Part shown: piece by piece, positions 8,635-16,765 of the stretch | How the letters are laid out: each line of letters starts with the position of its first letter | Position numbering within the stretch: the first letter of the stretch is position 1 | Origin: an uncultured Flavobacteriaceae bacterium | GTDB taxonomy: Bacteria > Bacteroidota > Bacteroidia > Flavobacteriales > Flavobacteriaceae | Length of the DNA stretch: 64,000 nt | Reading direction: 5' to 3' | Assembly (NCBI GenBank): GCA_947493175.1 | Contig: CANLQD010000011.1 | Coordinates: 29,244 to 93,243, forward strand | Notes under the pieces: model-generated | Databases searched by the model: none | What the model was told of the DNA's origin: nothing | Seen by the model: only the letters and a program-made list of their open reading frames with translations | Made by a program: the position numbers and the translations under genes

Positions 8635-11220
8635 TTATTTTTTTAAGATCAGATCAATTTTATTGATATATGCTTTTGCATTATCGTTATTAGGGTTCAA
8701 TTCAAGTGATTTTTTGTATTTAAGTAACGCATTTTTGTAATCTTTTGCTATATAATGTGCCTCGCCCAAACTATCATATAAGTTAGAATTCTCCGGAGAT
8801 TGTGCTATGGCAAACTCAAACATTTCTATTGCTTTTTTTATCTCCTTTTTATTCAGTAAGTCATAACCAATCACATTTAAGGTCCAAATCAGGTTTGTAT
8901 TATAATAAGAATCCTTTTCATTCTTAAGCGCATTAAATTTGGCTAGCCCATTTTTTTTATCCTTAATAAAATGAGGTTTAGTCAAAGCGTATAAATTGAT
9001 TTTTGGATACTTGATCAGTTCTGTTTCTATTCTATTAAAAAGAGTTTCCCAATCTTTATTAGCCGCTTCGGACTGATTGTTTACGATAACGATTTGCCCA
9101 TAATTACTGTCGGGACAAATTAGCATGCCGCTTTTTACTCCATTAGAATCTCCACTTTTCGAATAGTAAAAACCTTCTTCTTTTGCAACTCCCATATCTT
9201 GCCATAAATATCCCATCCTATTGCCATTGGTATCTTTAAAAAGTGTTTTAGTTGCTTCTTTGACCATAGGGTCTGTACTTTCAAGCTGAAATTTCATGAA
9301 CTTGGACAAGTCCGGTAAAGTGGTGATCATTCCAAAGCCACCACCCATAAGAGGATTTTTGAGCAAAGGAGCTATCGCATTTCTCTCATTGTAACCTGGT
9401 GCTAGATGCTTACGGTGTTTTTCAAAATCTTGCAAATACGTATTATGCATTTCGAGCTCCTTTAAAAAACTTTGTAATTGTTCTTTATATGGGCGTTTAG
9501 TTACCCGCTCTAAAATATATGCGGCCAGTTCGGAGCCTTCATCGTTGTAGCTATAAAAGGTACCAGGCTTGTGTTTTAATTTTACTGTTTTTAATTCTTC
9601 CAAAAAACTATTCATAGTATACTCGAACCCCTTTTCCTCATAAGTACCCATTGGAATTTTTTCACGTATGTCTTTTAGTTTCTTAGGCTTATCAAAACCA
9701 ATGGTGTGTGTCACCAAATGTTTAATCGTAATCGGTGTACCTTCGAACTCTAAGTTTGGATAATCACCTTTTAGGTACTTCCTTATATCATCCTCTAGGG
9801 TTATTTTACCTTCTATAACTGCTTTTGCAACTAATGAACCAACAAATACTTTTGAGATAGAGGCGATTTCAAAAAGTGTGCTATCATTCGGCTTGTTCTC
9901 ATTATTCCTTTCTAAGGATCCATAATAGTTTTGATACATTTTTCCATTTCGATAAATAGCTACACTTATCGAGTTCAAGTTATCGTTGCTTATAGCTTCA
10001 TTTGCGTATTGATCTATAAGTCCCGTTAGTTGCTTGAAGGATTTTTCTTTGAATTTTTGTCGATCGCCTTTAACGAGCTGAAGTTTTTCAATAGCGTTAT
10101 CGTTTTTTGGATCTAATGATAATGATTTTGCATAGTTTAAGATAGAATTTTGCCACTCATCATTTATAAAATAGGCCTCTCCCAAACTATCATATAGATC
10201 TGCGTCGTTTGGCATTAGTGAAATGCCATATTGGAAAATTTTAATTGCAGTAATCGGATCATTCATTTCATTTAACCATTCGTAGCCAATTGAATTTACA
10301 ATAGAATTAAAATCCATTGCAATAAGGTCAGCCTCTGAAGCATGGCTTTTTTTGACAATTTCTTGTAAAAATAAAGTGGGTCTTTCGGTGTCATTATATT
10401 TTGAATAGTGCTTAAAACCAATAGATTCTTTTGGAAACAAATTGGCAATCATAGTTTTATGGGCCCCTTTGTTCAGTTCTTTTTTTAAATCTATTTCAAC
10501 ATACTCTGAATAATTATGGAAAAGATATACCCGAACCTTCAAAGAGTTTAAATCGTAAATAGTAGAATATTGTGTCCCAAATAATTTGGAGCTAGAAAAT
10601 TCTTGCATGGCCCTTCCGCAGTAAGATAGCGAGGGCTTTCCTTTGGAGTTTTTTAGAAATTTTATACCTCTTTGAAAGTTTTCCAACGCTACTTCTTCTT
10701 CAGATGAAGTTTGTGAATAGTAAAAATTTGAAAACGCTTTTTCTTTCTCTTTACCAATAATAAGCTCGTCTCCTTCGGCTATCAAATAAGTACCTGTTCT
10801 ATCAACAAAGACGATCTGACTACTCGATAATGAACTTAAGTTTATTGTAGATAAATAGTTCTTAACCTCTTCCACGGTCTGCATTTCCTGCATTATGTTT
10901 TTGATGGCAGTACCGATGTACATATTGGTTTTGCCCTCAGTATTATTAACGGGTAGATATGGATTCGCAAAACCATCAAAAACCAAACCTGCTTCATTGA
11001 TGCCTCCTTGGGCAAAATTATTGAGCAACCCCATATACATAACTCCGTACTTACCGTTGATTGCAGGTTCATACCAAAATTGGCTATTTGGACTTAACCA
11101 GTCTTCGTTGTTACCGACAACGGTTTTTCCATTTTTGGTTATTTTATACATGGTGCAAGGAAAAACCAATTGTATGTTTAGAATTATGGCAACTAGAAAT
11201 AGTAAAAATTTAATCTTCAT
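8635..11220 (-). CDS. Secreted fusion: Ntn-type C-N hydrolase + TPR + beta-lactamase-like serine hydrolase + TPR
   Basis: This 861-residue protein joins two hydrolases. A signal peptide (residues 1-21) ends directly before Cys22 (PCTMYK); with GNNEDW at 36-41 this matches the linear-amide C-N hydrolase / choloylglycine-hydrolase superfamily, where the exposed N-terminal Cys is the nucleophile. TPR repeats follow at about 320-385 (DLYDSLGEAYF). A class C beta-lactamase-like domain comes next with SxxK at Ser454-Lys457 (SISK). At the usual YxN position it reads YND (Tyr558-Asp560). TPRs return at about 790-861 (NLYDSLGEAHYIA). It probably acts in the periplasm or outside on amide or peptide bonds; the substrate is unknown. 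Its ATG overlaps the stop of the GntR gene (ATGA), so the two are probably translated together. Confidence 0.8.
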   Translation of the reverse strand: MKIKFLLFLVAIILNIQLVFPCTMYKITKNGKTVVGNNEDWLSPNSQFWYEPAINGKYGVMYMGLLNNFAQGGINEAGLVFDGFANPYLPVNNTEGKTNMYIGTAIKNIMQEMQTVEEVKNYLSTINLSSLSSSQIVFVDRTGTYLIAEGDELIIGKEKEKAFSNFYYSQTSSEEEVALENFQRGIKFLKNSKGKPSLSYCGRAMQEFSSSKLFGTQYSTIYDLNSLKVRVYLFHNYSEYVEIDLKKELNKGAHKTMIANLFPKESIGFKHYSKYNDTERPTLFLQEIVKKSHASEADLIAMDFNSIVNSIGYEWLNEMNDPITAIKIFQYGISLMPNDADLYDSLGEAYFINDEWQNSILNYAKSLSLDPKNDNAIEKLQLVKGDRQKFKEKSFKQLTGLIDQYANEAISNDNLNSISVAIYRNGKMYQNYYGSLERNNENKPNDSTLFEIASISKVFVGSLVAKAVIEGKITLEDDIRKYLKGDYPNLEFEGTPITIKHLVTHTIGFDKPKKLKDIREKIPMGTYEEKGFEYTMNSFLEELKTVKLKHKPGTFYSYNDEGSELAAYILERVTKRPYKEQLQSFLKELEMHNTYLQDFEKHRKHLAPGYNERNAIAPLLKNPLMGGGFGMITTLPDLSKFMKFQLESTDPMVKEATKTLFKDTNGNRMGYLWQDMGVAKEEGFYYSKSGDSNGVKSGMLICPDSNYGQIVIVNNQSEAANKDWETLFNRIETELIKYPKINLYALTKPHFIKDKKNGLAKFNALKNEKDSYYNTNLIWTLNVIGYDLLNKKEIKKAIEMFEFAIAQSPENSNLYDSLGEAHYIAKDYKNALLKYKKSLELNPNNDNAKAYINKIDLILKK

Positions 11221-11858
11221 TTATTTATCGATTTTAACCAGTTAATGAGTGAGTCTACCCCCACTAAATTATTTTCTGCAAAAGCCTCAGTTGCTTTTTG
11301 AAGTTGTTTTTTTTGTAGATGATTAATAATGGTTTCATGCTGAGCGATGGATTTTTCAACCGTTTTGTTCATAGCCATATAGGCATATTCGTAACGCTTT
11401 GATTGCTTGTGCAGATTCTTAATCGCTTTTAGCAATCGCTTATTTGGACAATTTGAAACCAATAATAAGTGCCAATGTTCATCGAGCTCTACTATTTTTT
11501 TTGAAGAGTTGGTCTTTAAAATTTCAGCATTGGTTTGAATAAGTTCATCCATTACTTGCTTTGATGGAATACCTGATAATTCCAGTGCAAATGACTCTAA
11601 TTTGGCCCTTAAGGGATATATTTCTAAAACATCTTCTTCTGAAAGTTTAGCTAGTCGAAAACCTCTTCTAGGTTCGGATATTACGATGTCTTCCCATACT
11701 AACTGTTGAAGAGCTTCTCTGAGAGGTGTTCTACTAACGTTAAGCAAACTTGCCAAATTGTTTTCACGCATTGGTTCGTTTGGCTTTATCTTGTTGGTAA
11801 TAATCAAGCTCCACAGGGCATTGATTATCTGGGTTTTTAGGGATTCCTGATATATCAT
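11217..11858 (-). CDS. GntR-family (FadR-type, FCD) transcriptional regulator
   Basis: The 213-residue protein has an N-terminal winged helix of the GntR family (about residues 8-70, recognition region NVSRTPLREALQQL) and an all-helical FCD ligand-binding domain (about 75-205). FadR-type regulators bind small acids or metabolites and usually repress neighbouring catabolic genes. Its stop overlaps the start of the hydrolase fusion, so that gene is the likely target. A perfect 32-bp palindrome lies 4 bases before the start codon, suggesting autoregulation. The ligand is unknown. Confidence 0.88.
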   Translation of the reverse strand: MIYQESLKTQIINALWSLIITNKIKPNEPMRENNLASLLNVSRTPLREALQQLVWEDIVISEPRRGFRLAKLSEEDVLEIYPLRAKLESFALELSGIPSKQVMDELIQTNAEILKTNSSKKIVELDEHWHLLLVSNCPNKRLLKAIKNLHKQSKRYEYAYMAMNKTVEKSIAQHETIINHLQKKQLQKATEAFAENNLVGVDSLINWLKSINK

Positions 11859-11862
11859 ATAT

Positions 11863-11894
11863 AAAATTGCATATTGTATACAATATGCAATTTT
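11863..11894. promoter_or_regulatory. 32-bp perfect palindrome, probable GntR operator
   Basis: The left arm AAAATTGCATATTGTA (11863-11878) is exactly complementary to the right arm (11879-11894). The centre TTGTATACAA fits the general FadR/GntR half-site pattern (GTxxAC core). It sits 4 bases upstream of the GntR start, over the ribosome-binding region, so a bound dimer could block transcription and initiation. Operator function is inferred. Confidence 0.75.
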
Positions 11895-12074
11895 ACGATT
11901 TTTTTATAAAAATTACTATTAAGTTGCACACATTTTAAGTCTGCTCCTCAATAAATTGATTTTATACTGTCCGAAAAACAGGGAAGCCTTCAAAAGGGGT
12001 AAGTCTTCAGTTCATTGTACCATTCTAATTTCTTCATTTTTTTTAAATTACCGCTAGCAGGTTTGTGCGCGATT

Positions 12075-12186
12075 GGTTGCGGACATTTTCCTTTGGAAAA
12101 GTCCGTCTGAATTTAAATATAATTGATTGCGGGAATTTCCGATCTCAATTAATTATATAACGTATTGCGTGTTTTTATGTTAGGCC
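12075..12186 (-). repeat. Island spacer repeat, copy 1
   Basis: The block holds GGTTGCGGA (12075-12083), a hairpin TTTTCC-TTT-GGAAAA (12086-12100), GATTGCGGGAATTTCCGA (12125-12142) and AATTAATTATA. In gene sense it starts with GCCTAACATAAAAAC, which contains the stop of the gene at 12180. The same succession occurs at 15172-15264, in diverged form. Confidence 0.6.
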
Positions 12187-12671
12187 CTATATTTTTCAAT
12201 CCACTTCAGGGCTTGCTGCTCTAAAATTCCGCCGATATTTTTTAAAGTCGCCCCGTCATAGTAATAATTGTGACCAGAGACTTCTAACTCCCGCCATGCC
12301 AAATGGAGCAAATAGAATGTTTTAAGTCCGTATTCATGGTTACATTGGTTACAGAGTTTGTACAATTCCATTAAATTTTGCCGAATCCCTATTTCTTCTA
12401 AAATCAGTTGAAGGTGGTAGTGAGCCTTGGCAATGGTGGAATATTCTCCATGCTCTTCGTTAATTTTTAAGTCTTTCAGCACCGCCGAAACATAGCGTTT
12501 GATTTCGTATTCTTCAGCAGGTTTGGAAAAAGATGCCAACATATAAATGTTTTCTGTCGCTATTCCTTTTTCCAAAAGCTCAATTGCCCAATCTACCGTC
12601 AAATTATAGTCAAACGATTCGATCACATTGTGCCATCTTATTAAATCAGTATGTTTTGAATGATTGGTCAT
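12180..12671 (-). CDS. Hypothetical protein
   Basis: The 163-residue product is soluble, probably mostly helical, with no signal peptide; I do not recognise its family (start MTNHSKHTDLIRWHNVIESF). Its TAA stop lies inside the spacer motif GCCTAACATAAAAAC, so the coding region ends exactly at a cassette-like boundary. It has two close cysteines (KLCNQCNHEYG), not enough to propose metal binding. Confidence 0.55.
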   Translation of the reverse strand: MTNHSKHTDLIRWHNVIESFDYNLTVDWAIELLEKGIATENIYMLASFSKPAEEYEIKRYVSAVLKDLKINEEHGEYSTIAKAHYHLQLILEEIGIRQNLMELYKLCNQCNHEYGLKTFYLLHLAWRELEVSGHNYYYDGATLKNIGGILEQQALKWIEKYRA

Positions 12672-12719
12672 TTCAATATAAGACCTGAAGGTCTTCCTTA
12701 CTTTGAATTCATAACAAAA

Positions 12720-13214
12720 TCAGCCATTGATCAATGCTTTTATTTTGGTATGGTACAAAACCATAATGAATTCTGGCCGTTGTTGGCAATAGTTATTTTT
12801 TAAACATTGTTTTTCCTTCTTTAAATCTCTTAATGCTTTCACAATACCTTCAACATTATGCGCTTTCCCTACTGGTGAAGGAGAGCAGTTTGCTTGGGAA
12901 CTCATGCTTAAAGCGCTTTTAAAATAACTATGTGGATCAATGAAACTCGGCAACAATGTAGTTCTTTCAAGATTTACCATTCTATGCCCGGAACCTGCAA
13001 TTTCCATTACCCTATCTGATGCGCCGATAAATTGAATTTTACCATTATTAACGACAAGGGCTTCAGCATATTTCGGATCATTATCGGCCATTGTAATGAT
13101 ATCACCACCAACATATACAACTGCTTTGTTTTCTGTGAGGTTCTTTTTGTTGTCTTTGCAAAAGAATGACAGTGATAGCAATAAAACTACCAGTAAGTGG
13201 ATCTTTGTTTTCAT
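12720..13214 (-). pseudogene. Truncated amidohydrolase (Amidohydro_3 / YtcJ-like), N-terminal fragment
   Basis: From the ATG at 13214 (MKTKIHLLVVLLL) the fragment is 164 residues, against roughly 550 in intact members. A hydrophobic signal segment is followed by the N-terminal beta-sandwich and start of the metal-dependent amidohydrolase (VYVGGDIITMADNDPKYAEALVV, shortened here to VYVGGDIITMADN; NGKIQFIGA; LLPSFIDPHSYF). The usual metal motif GFxDxHxH is degenerate (SFIDPHSYF). Homology fades after about residue 130. The frame then crosses GCCAACAACG (12787-12778, minus strand), the decamer that also ends the Fic gene, and stops 58 bases later. The active site is missing, so it is very probably inactive. 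Truncation by recombination at a cassette boundary is inferred. Confidence 0.7.
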
Positions 13215-13233
13215 GGTTATCGTTTTAATTGAT

Positions 13234-13384
13234 GCCAACGGGTTTTTGCGATGATTTCGGCCTGAAAATCCGTTAAGATTTTTCGGTATGGAAATCGAAC
13301 CATATTAAAAGTAGGAAATATTCTCTGTGTTATCCGGTCAAGGCTGAATTATAGTTATTGTTCTGCGTTCCGCTTTTTTTAGCC
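13234..13384 (-). repeat. Cassette-like spacer between DUF1877 and amidohydrolase genes
   Basis: In gene sense the spacer begins with GGCTAA, holding the DUF1877 stop, then AAGCGGAACGCAGAACAATAAC, given here as two parts (AAGCGGAACGCAG, AACAATAAC), and ends with AAACCCGTTGGCATC. The end motif matches those of the elements at 18075 and 19802. Its start motif is more diverged. Confidence 0.45.
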
Positions 13385-13909
13385 TGGGAAAACAAAAAGG
13401 TAATTTCTATTCCGTTTTGCTCTCCCGAAAATAGCTTTTAACTGTTCTATTCCCTCAACTATATGCCTTTTATTAAATGCTTGGTTATTAGATTCGTCAT
13501 CGTGCCAGACTTCAGGATAAATTCCATTCGAGTTTAGTTCAGAAGAATTATAGTTTTTTTCAAGTCCATTAACCGTTAGAGTCTGCAATAAATTGTCTAT
13601 TTCCGCTATCTTGTCCGGTGCTATATAACCAATCGAATTGTCTGCAAGTTCATCAAGAACAACTTGGTTGAAATCTATATTTTCATAATCTGGTTTTTCT
13701 CCCAAAAAGTCTTTAGGGCAGAATATTTGTTCAACGGTTCCGTGATGTTTTGAGTCCAATATTTTTTTTAGAATAAATTCAATTCCAAATGCGTTTTGTT
13801 CGAGGGTTTCTAGCGATTCTGTTTCCGAAATCTTAAACAACGATGGTTTGTCCTTGATTTTATCAAAGTCCGTTTTTTTGATTTCGTAAAAGGTTGAACT
13901 TTGTCCCAT
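13379..13909 (-). CDS. DUF1877 family protein (YfbM-like)
   Basis: The 176-residue product starts MGQSSTFYEIKKTDFDKI and ends with the lysine-rich GIEQLKAIFGRAKRNRNYLFVF, quoted here in part (GIEQLKAIFGRA). The opening, the size, the acidic middle with a WHDDES segment and the closing pattern match DUF1877, a cytoplasmic family of unknown function common in accessory regions and near type VI or toxin loci. Its TAA stop is at the edge of a cassette-like spacer. There is no signal peptide. Family assignment is reasonable, function unknown. Confidence 0.65.
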   Translation of the reverse strand: MGQSSTFYEIKKTDFDKIKDKPSLFKISETESLETLEQNAFGIEFILKKILDSKHHGTVEQIFCPKDFLGEKPDYENIDFNQVVLDELADNSIGYIAPDKIAEIDNLLQTLTVNGLEKNYNSSELNSNGIYPEVWHDDESNNQAFNKRHIVEGIEQLKAIFGRAKRNRNYLFVFPG

Positions 13910-13985
13910 TTTTGAATTCTAATGACACACAATGTCCAATATATGGGCAGTGCGACTGTTTAAGGAGTATTATCATGTATAACTG

Positions 13986-15053
13986 TTATGAGCTTTTTTG
14001 CCTTTTCAGGATTTTGACAATTCTATTATTTATGATTTCTGACAAGTTCCAATTGTACAGTTTAGAATCGGTTGTACTGTAAAACTGAATAACAACAGCA
14101 TCAAGGTCTTTGTAATATTTTGCGAAACTCTGGTATCCCGGCACCCAGCCGTCATGTTCATACTCGTAAATAGAGGAATATATTTTCTGTTCTCCCTTTT
14201 CAAACAATGATCCATTGTTCAATGCCCTAACGAAAGTACCTACGTCTTCTGCCGTGGCTAACATACCGTGTTCGTCTGCCTTTAAGTCAAAGGGATGTCC
14301 TACATGATAGCCACTCATCACATCGTTCATATTCACTTCACATAGTGAACCGAAGGTTTTGTTGAGATTTAGCGGTATTAGAATTTCTTTCTGAATGAAT
14401 CGGAAGTTCCCATAACCTAATACATCATCCATTATCTTATTGATCAACAGGTAATTCGTGTTACAATATTCATAATCTTCCCCGGGTTCAAAGTTGGCGG
14501 GCTTATCAAGAATCAATTCGAGACTTTCTTCATAAGTCTCTGTTGGAGCTGCCCAAAAATTCGGGGCGTTTGTAAAATTGGGAATGCCACTTCTATGCTG
14601 TATCATTAACCTCAAGGTAATTTTCTCAGCGTTTTCAATTCTTCCTACAAGCTCTGGTAAATAATCAGCGATGGTTTTGTCCAAAGAAAGACGTCCATCA
14701 TTTACTAATTTGGTGACAGCCACGGCGTCATATAGTTTGCTAACGCTGGCAATCTTAAATAAGGCATCGGATTTGGCAGGTATCTTAGATTCTCTATTGT
14801 GCCAACCTGAAGCAAAATATTGGGGTGATTTGCCAGTTTGGTCTACATAAACAATCATTCCGTCAAATCCATGATCAATGGCTTCATCTAACTGTCCTTG
14901 AACCGTATTAGGGAGTGGAAGTATCCATGCCTTTACCAAAAGCCATGGTACAAAAAATAAGGAGATTGCCGTGCCAAGAAATAGTACAATTCTAATTATT
15001 TGTTTGACTCGTTTCTTTTTCATTTTATCGGAAGATGTTTCACTTGAATCCAA
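13986..15053 (-). CDS. Membrane-anchored beta-lactamase-family serine hydrolase
   Basis: The 355-residue protein has one N-terminal membrane segment (about residues 19-42) after a lysine-rich start, then a class C beta-lactamase-like domain facing the periplasm. Catalytic motifs are intact: SxxK at Ser103-Lys106 (SVSK) and YxN at Tyr196-Asn198 (YCN). The usual third KTG/HxG motif is represented by EHDGWVPGYQS. Such proteins act as peptidases or esterases; true beta-lactam resistance is not implied. The stop lies in GCTCATAACAGTTATACATG, a spacer start like those of other island genes. Confidence 0.8.
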   Translation of the reverse strand: MDSSETSSDKMKKKRVKQIIRIVLFLGTAISLFFVPWLLVKAWILPLPNTVQGQLDEAIDHGFDGMIVYVDQTGKSPQYFASGWHNRESKIPAKSDALFKIASVSKLYDAVAVTKLVNDGRLSLDKTIADYLPELVGRIENAEKITLRLMIQHRSGIPNFTNAPNFWAAPTETYEESLELILDKPANFEPGEDYEYCNTNYLLINKIMDDVLGYGNFRFIQKEILIPLNLNKTFGSLCEVNMNDVMSGYHVGHPFDLKADEHGMLATAEDVGTFVRALNNGSLFEKGEQKIYSSIYEYEHDGWVPGYQSFAKYYKDLDAVVIQFYSTTDSKLYNWNLSEIINNRIVKILKRQKSS

Positions 15054-15059
15054 TTCTGA

Positions 15060-15109
15060 CTAACGGTTAAATTTAGTGCAATTTTCCTACACGAAATTTG
15101 ATGCGTTAG
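15060..15109 (-). repeat. Short cassette-like dyad element
   Basis: The arms CTAACGGTTAAATTTAGTG and ACGAAATTTGATGCGTTAG form an imperfect hairpin. In gene sense it begins GCTAACGCAT and ends AACCGTTAG, matching the element after the Fic gene in both end motifs. Confidence 0.55.
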
Positions 15110-15171
15110 CTTAAGATGTTAATAGAGTTTCTTTATACGGGGAATTGTAGCTAACGGAATAGTCTAAGATT

Positions 15172-15264
15172 AGTTGCGGAAAGTTAGCGTTGATTTTCTG
15201 CTTGTAGTAAAGGTAATCGATTGCATGAATTTCCGAGTGTAAATTCTGCTCGTAATTAATTATA
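15172..15264 (-). repeat. Island spacer repeat, copy 2
   Basis: AGTTGCGGA (15172-15180), GATTGCATGAATTTCCGA (15219-15236) and TAATTAATTATA (15253-15264) occur in the same order as in copy 1 at 12075. The distance from the first to the second block is close (39 versus 41 bases between them). Confidence 0.6.
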
Positions 15265-15331
15265 CAGCACTTGAGTTTGATTCTCTTTAAATTGATATAC
15301 GGATCAGAAAGAACAAAAGAGAGAATTGGAC

Positions 15332-16006
15332 TTAATGTTTAATTCCGGTTCTACTATTTTTGTTTTTGAACAAAATTCGGGCAAACCAACAAAAAACTAT
15401 AAGGGCCCATAAACCTAAGAATGGACCTAAATCTAGTAAGCCGGCATCAGCCGGTGCCGTGGGGAATGTTACCATATTTAGGGTAAAAAGACCTGCTGAA
15501 ATCAGACAGCCGATCCATCCCAATAGTTTATTGAAATTATAACTTTTCGCAATGTTGATTCCGAACAAAAACCACGATATGGTTATGAAAATATCGAAAG
15601 CAACATCTAATCCTGCTTGCACTCTATTTGCTCCTTTGAAAGATGCTCTTAATAATGATTTTGCATCTTCAGAATTCGCTGCTTCCGTTGCAGTGGCATG
15701 CCATATCAAGTTTGCCTGTTGCACCACAATAAATGAACAAGCAATCGCAGCCCCAATAATTCCAAATAAATAGGCTATTTCTAGTGTTGGTGTGTGAGAC
15801 TCCCTTTTTAAAAAACTGTAAAGTCCCATAAAAGCAATAATCCATAATAATGGAAAAGTGAACCCTAGCAATCTGCTCATGCTATCCGGAATAAATGGCA
15901 GAATAGCCGCAGCGAAGTAAAATATAATTGAAAGAATACCGGCTATTGCTCCGATTTTTTCTAAATGGTGAATTGTACTCCTTTTTTGTTTCATTCTCTT
16001 ACTCAT
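15332..16006 (-). CDS. Multi-pass membrane protein (possibly DUF4386-like)
   Basis: The 224-residue product has a basic N-terminus and about six hydrophobic segments, beginning at residues 17-37 (AIAGILSIIFYFAAAIL). A polar loop of about 30 residues after the third segment contains ATATEAANSEDAKSLLRASF. This layout resembles DUF4386 membrane proteins of unknown function, but I am not sure. No catalytic motif is visible. It is the gene just beside the transposase remnant. Confidence 0.55.
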   Translation of the reverse strand: MSKRMKQKRSTIHHLEKIGAIAGILSIIFYFAAAILPFIPDSMSRLLGFTFPLLWIIAFMGLYSFLKRESHTPTLEIAYLFGIIGAAIACSFIVVQQANLIWHATATEAANSEDAKSLLRASFKGANRVQAGLDVAFDIFITISWFLFGINIAKSYNFNKLLGWIGCLISAGLFTLNMVTFPTAPADAGLLDLGPFLGLWALIVFCWFARILFKNKNSRTGIKH

Positions 16007-16300
16007 GTTAAATTACTGTATCGATCAATCGGTGATTGTCATTCAAGACTTTCAATGATATAGACGTAGCATATGTAAAATTGGTTGCCTCGTCTTTTAA
16101 TTCGAAATGTTTTTATAGTTTGTGGCTAACAGTTCGGTTCAGGTTCGTTGTAGTGACTCGTCCGAAGGACAATCTAGCCAAACCCAAAGAAAGTTTGTTT
16201 CGCGTGATTTCCTTTTAGGAAATCCGTGATCAGTAAATTATAGTATCGATGAAAAAGCAGTAAGTCGAGTATCTTAAGGATCCATCAAAAAACTTAAGAT
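16007..16300. other. Spacer with diverged island repeat and palindromes
   Basis: No gene is seen. The region holds GGCTAACAGTT near 16121, a dyad GATTTCCT-TTT-AGGAAATC (16206-16224) that recalls the hairpin of spacer copy 1, and TAAATTATAG. Directly before the transposase remnant are the inverted repeats ATCTTAAG (16271-16278) and CTTAAGAT (16293-16300). Confidence 0.45.
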
Positions 16301-16765
16301 ATGGAAACTCAAATTACTACTCGTCCTAAGTTATTCATTGGAATCGACGCAGTTTAGAAGGTACTATAAGGCGCATTACAAGAAGGATTATATATGACTC
16401 GGGAGCATTCTTGGAATAGGAGGCATGGTGGCTTGTCGTATCTTAAGTGAATTGGGAGACCTTAGACGCTTCAATAATGTGAAGCACTTGACAGGTTATA
16501 TGGGCTGTACCCTGAGGTATACCAGAGCGGAACCACTCATAAAACCATGGGCATGACCATGCGTGCCCATCGCTTGATACGCAGTTATTTTGTGGAAGCC
16601 TCATGGCAGGCCATACGGGCAGATCCTGTAATGCAGGCTTATTACAGAAAGCATCAAGGTAAGAACGTGAAGCGTATCATTGTCAAAGTGGCGAGAAAAT
16701 TGCTTAGTGGAATCTTGGCCGTTATGAAGATCGAAGTTCCCTATACCATAGGTGTAGTGGAATAG
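16301..16765 (+). pseudogene. IS110-family transposase remnant (internal deletion and frameshift)
   Basis: The start METQITTRPKLFIGIDA is the opening of an IS110-type DEDD transposase, where GIDVHK normally follows, but a stop comes after two more codons. The sequence resumes in the C-terminal Tnp_20 region (LGIGGMVACRILSELGDLRR, then NVKHLTGYMG). A one-base shift near 16505 moves the frame to LYPEVYQSGTTHKTMGMTM, and the end FVEASWQAIRADP to IGVVE is intact to the TAG at 16763-16765. Most of the catalytic N-terminal domain and middle are deleted, so it cannot be active. Intact family members are about 330-400 residues. Confidence 0.8.

Noticed and set aside
13986..15053. Antibiotic-resistance beta-lactamase
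   Set aside because: The family (also at 30015 and 54917) consists mostly of peptidases and esterases; SxxK and YxN alone do not show beta-lactam hydrolysis.
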